Assembly (NCBI RefSeq): GCF_000016665.1 | Contig: NC_009523.1 | Coordinates: 744,001 to 808,000, forward strand | From: Roseiflexus sp. RS-1 | Lineage (GTDB): Bacteria > Chloroflexota > Chloroflexia > Chloroflexales > Roseiflexaceae | DNA length: 64,000 bases | Reading direction: 5' to 3' | Shown: one piece after another, positions 52,948-60,304 of the stretch | How positions within the stretch are numbered: the stretch's first letter is position 1 | Layout of the letters: each line of letters starts with the position of its first letter | Translations under genes and position numbers: made by a program | The notes under the pieces: generated by a model | The model's input: only the letters and a program-made list of their open reading frames with translations | Database searches by the model: none | Told to the model about the DNA's origin: nothing

Positions 52948-54073
52948 CGGTTCACCCCCACGGGCGTGGGGACAATGCAACGACACATCGTTTGAGAAAG
53001 ACTACATCCGGTTCACCCCCACGGGCGTGGGGACAATCGCGCCTGGCGCGATCGTGCACACTGCGGAAACGGTTCACCCCCACGGGCGTGGGGACAATGG
53101 CGTGCCGACTAGGTGTGACGCTCGCTGCTCGCGGTTCACCCCCACGGGCGTGGGGACAATTCGCGCACGCGATGACAGGCCGGACTAGCATGCGGTTCAC
53201 CCCCACGGGCGTGGGGACAATCTGACCGCTATCGACGTGCTGATGATTGCGCACGGTTCACCCCCACGGGCGTGGGGACAATACCAGGGCATCCCAGCAG
53301 GCGGGTCTATCACACGGTTCACCCCCACGGGCGTGGGGACAATCTGACCGCTATCGACGCGCTGATGATTGCGCACGGTTCACCCCCACGGGCGTGGGGA
53401 CAATTGGCGTTTCAGCCAGTTCCTGATACGGCTCGCGGTTCACCCCCACGGGCGTGGGGACAATGTTCCGCAACCGCTGTCACAACACACGCTTCTCGGT
53501 TCACCCCCACGGGCGTGGGGACAATTACACCACCAGCAGAACGTTGCCGACGACGCGCGGTTCACCCCCACGGGCGTGGGGACAATATCGAACCGCCGGA
53601 GCGCAGCGACCAACCGCGCGGTTCACCCCCACGGGCGTGGGGACAATCGGTTTTCCGGCAATGCGCCATAAAAACGCCGCGGTTCACCCCCACGGGCGTG
53701 GGGACAATATAGCCTGCACGTGCAGGCTATAACGAAAACTGGTTCACCCCCACGGGCGTGGGGACAATAAACGCCATAGCACACCCCCACCACTACAAGA
53801 CGGTTCACCCCCACGGGCGTGGGGACAATGTTTGGAGCGCTATCAGCATATAGTGAAATGCCGGTTCACCCCCACGGGCGTGGGGACAATCAGGTCATGC
53901 ATATACCGCTCATCCCTGCTGGCGGTTCACCCCCACGGGCGTGGGGACAATCAGTGCTCCTTCTGCGTTACACATCTCACTGGCGGTTCACCCCCACGGG
54001 CGTGGGGACAATGCTGCGAGTTTGGCGCTGGAGGTGTTCGCTTACGGTTCACCCCCACGGGCGTGGGGACAAT
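52948..54073 (-). CRISPR. Type I-E CRISPR array, 19 repeats and 18 spacers
   Basis: The 29-bp repeat (plus strand cggttcacccccacgggcgt followed by ggggacaat) recurs at a 61-base period, the first at 52948-52976 and the last at 54045-54073. Spacers are 31-33 bases. The complement resembles the type I-E repeat with its stem (ccccacgcccgtgggg), so the array is transcribed leftward from a leader next to cas2. The repeat at 53740 starts with T instead of C; the others look identical. Spacers 53222-53253 and 53344-53375 differ by one base; spacer 53709-53739 holds a palindrome. Confidence 0.97.
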
Positions 54074-54138
54074 ACTTGCGTCTCAGGCATTCTAATGCGA
54101 TTCGCCTCCAAAAACAAGCCTCGAAGTCATGTTCCGCA
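54074..54138 (-). promoter_or_regulatory. CRISPR leader between cas2 and the array
   Basis: The 65-base gap between the last repeat and the cas2 stop is moderately A/T-rich (ggcttgtttttggaggcg on the minus strand) and sits at the integration end expected for new spacers. No clear promoter boxes are seen. Confidence 0.6.
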
Positions 54139-54414
54139 TCAGGACGGTATTCTTACCAGAAAGAGCCCCTCTACCTGTATGAGTTGACGATTTGTGGGTC
54201 CGCAACTCCGTAGCGCAAATCCCTGCTCAGTGTTGGTCTGGTACACCAGAAAACCCGCGCCATCTCGCATATGTTGGCATACCTGATCCCACAAGAGATC
54301 TCGTACTCGCGCCGATAGCGTACCTACGAAAACACCGGTATGTATCTCGAGCATCCAGCGGGTCAACTCACCGCGCACACCGACAGGTACTCGCTCCAGA
54401 ATGATGACAGTCAT
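54139..54414 (-). CDS. cas2: CRISPR-associated endonuclease Cas2 (type I-E)
   Basis: The best start is ATG 54414, which overlaps the cas1 stop (ATGA), giving 91 residues. MTVIILERVPVGVRGELTRW, VFVGTLSARVRDLLWDQV and GFLVYQTNTEQGFALRSCG are the CasII/CasI-E Cas2 (Cas2e) pattern. It forms the spacer-integration complex with Cas1 and is the last gene of the operon before the leader. Confidence 0.93.
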   Translation of the reverse strand: MTVIILERVPVGVRGELTRWMLEIHTGVFVGTLSARVRDLLWDQVCQHMRDGAGFLVYQTNTEQGFALRSCGPTNRQLIQVEGLFLVRIPS

Positions 54415-55358
54415 GAAACTTCCTCTTCGCTGTAATTGATGCCGCCAGCAACCTCCCCTTCTTCCGGATCCCACAGGTTGCCAGGGCGGGCATAATATCG
54501 ATCAAACAACTCCGACTCGCGCTGATCGAGCGTTGAGATGTCAAAGATTCTGTGGAGATCATCGACAATGCGTTCCAGCATGCGCTGCTCACGGATCAGA
54601 TCACGACACAAATGTCGCACTCGACTCTCTAGTCGACTCTCACCGGCTGCTGTGCAGCGAAAAGCTGCCGGAATGGCGATGTCCGTTTTGTAAAGATCGG
54701 CGACATCGTAGACGAACGAGAGCATCTTGCCGGTATGAATGAATCCGAGCGCAGGTGAGTAGCCTGCAGCGACAATCGCAGCATGAACGATCCCGTACAA
54801 ACAACTGTTGGCTGCCGAAATAGCCCGATTAATCGGTTCGGTGCGCCGCCAGTCATTCTGTTTGTAGAATCGACCATCCCACTTGACGCCGGTCTCACGG
54901 CTCCACCGCGCATATGTGTCTCGAACACGCGCTCCCTCTTTCCCTCGAATCTGCTTAATGGTGAGACCGGGATCGAGCTTTTCAGGAAAGCGCATTTCGT
55001 ACATGCGCCGTACAATTCGCAAACGCAGATCCGGATCGCTGTGCATTGCTGCCTGACGCAGTGTGTTGGCCGCTGATCTGGTTTCTCCCATGCCAACTGC
55101 ATAAAAACGAACGCCTTCTTCTCCTACCCAGGCCACCATGCACCCGTTTTCTGCCAGTGTCTTGATGGCCTGATGGGTGATGCTGATGCCGGGACCCAGC
55201 ATGAGGAGCGAGAGCGTGGCGCAAGGTACGGGAGTTTTGCCCTCCTTGTTGAGAATCGCGATTGCTTTGTCATCCTGCTCAATGATGGCATGCTCGACGT
55301 ACAGGTAGGTCCAGCTATCGCTGACCTTGGGCAAGATTTGTAGATTGTGCACTGGCAT
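54411..55358 (-). CDS. cas1: CRISPR integrase Cas1 (type I-E)
   Basis: ATG 55358 (SD aaaggagac) gives 315 residues, starting MPVHNLQILPKVSDSWTYLY. The catalytic fold includes SAANSCLYGIVHAAIVAAGY, His in ALGFIHTGKMLSFVYDVADL and Asp residues in the same segment. It integrates new spacers with Cas2. It is separated from cas6e by 94 bases, the largest gap in the operon. Confidence 0.96.
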   Translation of the reverse strand: MPVHNLQILPKVSDSWTYLYVEHAIIEQDDKAIAILNKEGKTPVPCATLSLLMLGPGISITHQAIKTLAENGCMVAWVGEEGVRFYAVGMGETRSAANTLRQAAMHSDPDLRLRIVRRMYEMRFPEKLDPGLTIKQIRGKEGARVRDTYARWSRETGVKWDGRFYKQNDWRRTEPINRAISAANSCLYGIVHAAIVAAGYSPALGFIHTGKMLSFVYDVADLYKTDIAIPAAFRCTAAGESRLESRVRHLCRDLIREQRMLERIVDDLHRIFDISTLDQRESELFDRYYARPGNLWDPEEGEVAGGINYSEEEVS

Positions 55359-55452
55359 AGCCGTCTCCTTTGTTGAGCGAATAATGTTGTTAAGGTGCTG
55401 ATGGGCACGTCTGCCGGATGGCAAGAAGCGCAGTGCTCTCCTGTGTTTCCGG

Positions 55453-56169
55453 TCATTGAGCAGCGATAGATAACAGACCAAACCCAAAGGCTTTGCCGCT
55501 CCCTATCCCATGCTCCAGCGCTGTTCGGAATCTGTCAGCATCAGTGACCTTGAGATAGCCGGTGAAGAGCACGGCGCCAAATGTGAGGTGCATTGTCTGA
55601 GTCTGCGTCGCTTTCCGCCATCCGTGCTCGTCCGCTTGCTTTGCCGCCTGAACGGCTGGCACGTCAGGGTTGACCGACGTGCTGAGCAGACGAAAACCAT
55701 GCTGCTCACCTTTGTGTGCAAGCCATGCAATCTGCTCTTCTTCACGCAAGAGAGCGACTCGTTTCCCAAGAAGCCGGTCATCTCGCTCAGAGCTGCGGTT
55801 GCTCAGTCGCCTGGTCGGGTTCGCGAGCAATCGAAACAGGAACTGCATGTCGCTTCGAATGCGCGCATATTCATCATCGATCCGTCGTAGCGCCGGGTTG
55901 CCGCGTTCGTCGAGCGCCGGACCGAACATGCGGTCTGGTATATGTGACCAATCGGGCTGTTCGCGTGATTGCACCAGCAGTCGCACGAGCCATGGCATAT
56001 CGCTGATCGGTTCGATGCGATAGAGAATGCCGAAATGCGCCCGCGCCGGTACATTATCCGGCGCCTGGGGAAATGCGCTCAGAATAGTGCGGTGCAACCG
56101 GTAGACATCGCTCAGATCACGTCGAACCCGTGGCTGGCGAACGTCGAGGATCAAACGTGACAGGTACAT
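55453..56169 (-). CDS. cas6e: CRISPR RNA endonuclease Cas6e (CasE, Cse3)
   Basis: The 238-residue protein MYLSRLILDVRQPRVRRDLS...YRLHRTILSAF matches Cas6e; the catalytic His is in YRLHRTI (about residue 26). KATQTQTMHLTFGAVLFTGY and the glycine-rich loop HGIGSGKAFGFGLLSIA complete the two RRM-like domains. It cuts the repeat hairpin and stays on the crRNA in Cascade. It ends the Cascade block, 1 base after cas5. Confidence 0.94.
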   Translation of the reverse strand: MYLSRLILDVRQPRVRRDLSDVYRLHRTILSAFPQAPDNVPARAHFGILYRIEPISDMPWLVRLLVQSREQPDWSHIPDRMFGPALDERGNPALRRIDDEYARIRSDMQFLFRLLANPTRRLSNRSSERDDRLLGKRVALLREEEQIAWLAHKGEQHGFRLLSTSVNPDVPAVQAAKQADEHGWRKATQTQTMHLTFGAVLFTGYLKVTDADRFRTALEHGIGSGKAFGFGLLSIAAQ

Positions 56170-56170
56170 C

Positions 56171-56959
56171 TCATCCCTCCATCGTATTGATCGGAGCAGG
56201 ACCGTCTTCTAATCGCAACCATGTTTCACGGACGTACCGGGCGCGAAAGACCCGCCGGGATGGTGTGCCGATATTGTCGTACTGACGATTGCCGGCGCCG
56301 GGTCCGGTCTCGATCAGTAATCGCAGTTGCGTGGGACGCGAGCGTTGCCATGCTGTCTCAACCCGTGGCGACAGGAGCAGGTTCTTCAGTGCGTCTTCCA
56401 GGATGTCGAACTGCCCCGTACCAGCGAAGATTGGCGTCGAAGGAACGCACGCTTTGCGCCCTAGAAACAGCGGCCAGACTGGCGACTGTATAGCAGTCGC
56501 CAGTTCTCCGATGTAGTCCGGTGAACCCTGAAGCGCAACCAGGAACGAAGCGTCAGCCAGGTAGTAGCGTTCGGAGACATCGGTCTCCGGTTCGCCTGTC
56601 TTCTGGTTGATTTTGACTTTGATGCGCCCTTTGGTGACTTCAGCTGAAAGCACCCCGCCAATGTACGGTTCGTCGTGGTAGCGAGGTCCGCCGGTAGACG
56701 CAATCGTGCTATAGCGTCCACCGCCGGTTGTATGGTAGTCGCGCATGAGGATGCCTGGCAGATCCACGCGCACCCCCATGCGCAGGTTATCGCTCAGATC
56801 GCGCAGGCGCGCATCGTCGCGCCGCAGACCCAGTGCGCATCCGAGCAATCCGATGACGCCGGATTTGGTCGGTGCGTCAGTCGTGTCACGCTCGCCCCAG
56901 CGCGCTCGCAACCCCCACGATTGCAGCGGTCCTTCCAGCCGCAGGAAGAGCGTGTTCAT
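56171..56959 (-). CDS. cas5e: Cascade subunit Cas5e (CasD)
   Basis: ATG 56959 overlaps the cas7 stop (ATGA), giving 262 residues. MNTLFLRLEGPLQSWGLRAR, TTDAPTKSGVIGLLGCALGL, DYHTTGGGRYSTI and YYLADASFLVALQG are the Cas5e motifs. It binds the crRNA 5' handle. Confidence 0.95.
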   Translation of the reverse strand: MNTLFLRLEGPLQSWGLRARWGERDTTDAPTKSGVIGLLGCALGLRRDDARLRDLSDNLRMGVRVDLPGILMRDYHTTGGGRYSTIASTGGPRYHDEPYIGGVLSAEVTKGRIKVKINQKTGEPETDVSERYYLADASFLVALQGSPDYIGELATAIQSPVWPLFLGRKACVPSTPIFAGTGQFDILEDALKNLLLSPRVETAWQRSRPTQLRLLIETGPGAGNRQYDNIGTPSRRVFRARYVRETWLRLEDGPAPINTMEG

Positions 56960-58164
56960 TGCACTCCTCCCCCTATCTGCTTCGACAGCCAGGTGATCAG
57001 TTTTTCCAGATCGGAGCAGCACTCAGCTCCTGAAAGCGTGAATGGAACGGTGCTCAGGAAGGCGCGCTGAGCGCTGAGATTGTAGCGTTCGTTGATGGCG
57101 GGAATGTATTCCTCCAATGCTTTCGCCGACGCTTCGATGAGGGAGAGCTTGCCTGTTGCGCGCACGGGTTTGACAAATGCATTGGCATAACTGAGGGCAA
57201 TGTTCTCCTTGCGCACCTCGACCAGCGCCAGGTCGGGCAGGTTGTGCGCGGCGAAACTGTTCTGTTTCCCGCTGGGAATTGCAAATAGCGCTGCTCTGAT
57301 CAGCGCCTCCACAGATTGCCGGGCGACGTTCTGCTCGCCGTGCAGATTCTTGAGCAGACCATCCCAGTCGATGGAGAAATATTTATAGTAGGTGGCGCTG
57401 TTGAAGGTTGTGTCGCCGATGAATCCGGCGCCTGCTTCGCCGGAGATATCGTCTACTGCCGTGTAAAAATCGAACTCCATCTCAACGGCGTGGGTGGAGA
57501 TCGCATGCGCCACCTGAACAGCGGCTTCCACATCCTTGAAAGGGCTGGAGGTCGTCATGCGTCCGAACATGGCAATATCGACCGAGTGCGGTTCATACTC
57601 ACCGATCTCTCGAACCAACGTATCGCCCTGAAGTTCGTTCAGGTGCTTTGCCCCTTTCTCGCGCACAATCTCGATCAACCGTTGAGCCAGCTGTTGGATC
57701 TCGTTTTCGGTCAGAAACATCAGTTGGGCAGTTTTGATCCTCTCTGCGTCGCCGGTAGTGTTGCTCTGTCGGCTGCTGCGTCGAGACCTTGAGCTGCTGC
57801 GAGGCTGGTTCTGATCACCGCGCTCATCGCCCGCTTCGCCTTCACCGGAGGGACTCCTCTGCTCGCCCTTGCCGAGACGCGCGGCTGCTTCGACAATTGC
57901 GCGTTGATCATCGTCGTTCAGACCGGCATTCACCAGATGGTGACGCACCTTTTCAGGCAGGAGTTGGGTGCGTATCGCCAGTAACCCCTGGGTCTCAAAC
58001 GGGGCGCGAAAGTGATCCGACCAGCGGATGCTGCGCTTGATCGCCTGACTGGAGATGCGCGCTCGTCGCACGCCGCCGAAAATCGCGTCCTTCGGTTCGT
58101 TGTTGTCGTCCCGGTTCAGATTCGACGGAGCATGGTTCTGAAGCAGATGGAGTGCGATCAGCAT
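56956..58164 (-). CDS. cas7e: Cascade backbone subunit Cas7e (CasC, Cse4)
   Basis: The 402-residue RAMP protein starts MLIALHLLQNHAPSNLNRDD. RARISSQAIKRSIRWSDHF, EFDFYTAVDD and FIGDTTFNSATYYKYFSIDW are Cas7e hallmarks. Six copies line the crRNA in Cascade. A charged insert with GEGEAGDERGDQNQPRSSSR and serine/arginine repeats (about residues 108-135) is not usual for the family. Confidence 0.95.
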   Translation of the reverse strand: MLIALHLLQNHAPSNLNRDDNNEPKDAIFGGVRRARISSQAIKRSIRWSDHFRAPFETQGLLAIRTQLLPEKVRHHLVNAGLNDDDQRAIVEAAARLGKGEQRSPSGEGEAGDERGDQNQPRSSSRSRRSSRQSNTTGDAERIKTAQLMFLTENEIQQLAQRLIEIVREKGAKHLNELQGDTLVREIGEYEPHSVDIAMFGRMTTSSPFKDVEAAVQVAHAISTHAVEMEFDFYTAVDDISGEAGAGFIGDTTFNSATYYKYFSIDWDGLLKNLHGEQNVARQSVEALIRAALFAIPSGKQNSFAAHNLPDLALVEVRKENIALSYANAFVKPVRATGKLSLIEASAKALEEYIPAINERYNLSAQRAFLSTVPFTLSGAECCSDLEKLITWLSKQIGGGVQ

Positions 58165-58230
58165 GGTCTTGGGTCCTTTCTTCTAGAGGATAGAATTGTG
58201 CCTTCATTCGGTTGCGATGATAGATGGCGC

Positions 58231-58734
58231 TCAGGAATGATCGGTAAAATAATCGCGCGCCCACTGCAACTGGACATAGCGATCCGGATGATCCCAATGC
58301 AGAAGATCGTTCAGCAACCGGCGCCAGTCGATTGACTGGTCGCTTGCCGCAGCAAGACGTACTGCCTGACGCAATCGAAAGGGCAGGTTTTCGCCATCGC
58401 TATCAAGCAGCGCCTGAAACCGCCGGTCGATGCTCTCGCTTGCCCGGCTTTGCCGCACAGCGCGAAGGATCGCTCCCAGGCTGCGCTGATCATTGCGGGA
58501 GTCGGCGAGTGGATAGAGGGTGGCGACCAGGAAGTAGATCGCTTCTTCAGATCTCCCGGCAACCTCGTAGGGCAACGCCTGATAGAAGATCTGATGCACA
58601 CCACGAGCTTCGTGCAAAGACCGTCCGGCGTTCCGTTTGAGGCGCGCGCGCCCGGCGTTGTCCAATCGTTCGAGCGCGGTGATAAACTCATCAACCTGCT
58701 GCTGTTGGCGCTGCTGTCGGGTTGGTTCACTCAT
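58231..58734 (-). CDS. cse2: Cascade small subunit Cse2 (CasB)
   Basis: The 167-residue helical protein begins MSEPTRQQRQQQQVDEFI. ALPYEVAGRSEEAIYFLVAT, LAAASDQSIDWRRLLNDLLH and RYVQLQWARDYF match CasB. It overlaps cse1 by 8 bases; a 66-base gap with its own SD precedes cas7e. Confidence 0.93.
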   Translation of the reverse strand: MSEPTRQQRQQQQVDEFITALERLDNAGRARLKRNAGRSLHEARGVHQIFYQALPYEVAGRSEEAIYFLVATLYPLADSRNDQRSLGAILRAVRQSRASESIDRRFQALLDSDGENLPFRLRQAVRLAAASDQSIDWRRLLNDLLHWDHPDRYVQLQWARDYFTDHS

Positions 58735-60304
58735 TCAGCCACTCCTTTCGTCTGGCATGCAGCTGACGCTCACATTCCGCCTGAGCTTCGACCCGAATGC
58801 GCAAAGCATCGGCGCGGTCACCGGTCTGATCGAGAGCGGTTCTGAAACATGCCTGCGCTTCCTTGATGATCAATATCACCCATGTCCGTGCGGTGTCATC
58901 GCGCTGCCAGACATCGCTCAAATCATTGACAAACTGGCGGAAATGGAGTCCCAGCCGCCGCCAGTAGTCGGCAATCAGACGTTCGAGCACAGTTTTGAAA
59001 CGGATGAATTTCTGTTCGTTCGATCCGCCGGTTCCGCGTTCGGGTCGAAAGTGACGCTCAAAGGTGCTCTTGAGAATGGCTGCCACCTCGTGGGACTGAC
59101 GGAGCGCTTCACCGACATAGGCGGCGGCGTCGGGGTCTTGGAGCAATTCTGGCGGCGCTTCAAGCGCTTCATCGAGCCACTCGAAGATTTTGGCTTTGCC
59201 GTCGGTGCGAATGCCAATACAGCGAAAGCGAAGACGCTGGCGCCCGGTGAGCGTCCCTCTATCGATCAGGCGCGCCAGCTGTCGCACAATGCGTGGACGC
59301 AGACCGGCTGCATCTTCGTCCAGCAACAACACAGCATACTCGCGCCAGATGGCTTTGCCTTCTTCGGGACGGATTGGTTTGAGATCGGCATTCTTGCTCT
59401 GCTTCGACGGTTTTCGGAACGCAACAAAAGGATCCTCCCAGACACCCGTCTGCTTGCTGAGCCAGTGACCCATCTCGAAAAGCATTGTGGCAACGAAAAT
59501 GTCGGTCTGGCGCCCGCAGTTCGTGCAGAACACCGATCCTGCTTGCGGATAGAGCCGCATCCGGCGGGCAGGAAAGGTAAGACTCTCCAGGTAGCCGACC
59601 GCGCTGACTTCGCAATTCTTGCCAACGACTGGTGGATCGCTGTTCCAGATCGCCTGATCGGCTCGCTTCGGATCGGCGCCTGGCGGCAGATAATCGCTGC
59701 TGACCAGAGAGAGGGTCAGTGTCTCGAACAGCGTATCGCCAGCCGGCAGGACGTAGATCGGCGGTACACCATTAATCGAGGGACGTATGCCTGCGCCGCC
59801 AGAAGAGGCGAATGCTGGCGCTGTCACCAACCCGCGTGCGCAGCATGCTGGGCAGATGCGATGGCGGTCGTCGGTCACATGAGTGAAGTGGACCCGTTCT
59901 GTTGCTACCGGTATCTCGGCAAACAGGCGCGCGACCGGCTGCGGGTTGTGATTGCTGTGAAGCGGAACATCGCCGGTTTGCAGGAACGGGGCGTGAGGAT
60001 CGAAGAGATCGAAGCGTCCAGCATGGTTCTTCTCAAACGCTTGCAAGCGGTTTATGTCGAACTTCGCGTTGTGCAGCAACGCTGCTATCTCTCCTATATC
60101 TTGTGGTTGATGGATCGCTTGCAGAATTGCCGTCAGCAAGCGATGCGTCCCGCCTGCGACCAGCGGCGAGGGGTCGCTCAGCGCTGCCAGTTCGTGCGCG
60201 TCGGTCAGGCACGTGCCAATGCCGATCTCATCGTCGCGCCCGTCGCGTCGGATGACCCGAATCCAGGGTTCAGTCCACAGATTGAAACTCAGGGATGCTG
60301 TCAT
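58727..60304 (-). CDS. cse1: Cascade large subunit Cse1 (CasA, Cas8e)
   Basis: The 525-residue protein starts MTASLSFNLWTEPWIRVIRR. PSLVAGGTHRLLTAI-like and SINGVPPIYVLPAGDTLFET segments, plus a zinc-site-like CPACCARGLVTAPAFA and VFCTNCGRQTDIFV, match Cas8e. This subunit recognises the PAM and recruits Cas3. The ATG overlaps the cas3 stop. Confidence 0.94.
   Translation of the reverse strand: MTASLSFNLWTEPWIRVIRRDGRDDEIGIGTCLTDAHELAALSDPSPLVAGGTHRLLTAILQAIHQPQDIGEIAALLHNAKFDINRLQAFEKNHAGRFDLFDPHAPFLQTGDVPLHSNHNPQPVARLFAEIPVATERVHFTHVTDDRHRICPACCARGLVTAPAFASSGGAGIRPSINGVPPIYVLPAGDTLFETLTLSLVSSDYLPPGADPKRADQAIWNSDPPVVGKNCEVSAVGYLESLTFPARRMRLYPQAGSVFCTNCGRQTDIFVATMLFEMGHWLSKQTGVWEDPFVAFRKPSKQSKNADLKPIRPEEGKAIWREYAVLLLDEDAAGLRPRIVRQLARLIDRGTLTGRQRLRFRCIGIRTDGKAKIFEWLDEALEAPPELLQDPDAAAYVGEALRQSHEVAAILKSTFERHFRPERGTGGSNEQKFIRFKTVLERLIADYWRRLGLHFRQFVNDLSDVWQRDDTARTWVILIIKEAQACFRTALDQTGDRADALRIRVEAQAECERQLHARRKEWLNE

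Noticed and set aside
52929-54213. Plus-strand frames through the CRISPR array with repeated GSPPRAWGQ or HPHGRGDN
   Set aside because: They are translations of the CRISPR repeat, not proteins.
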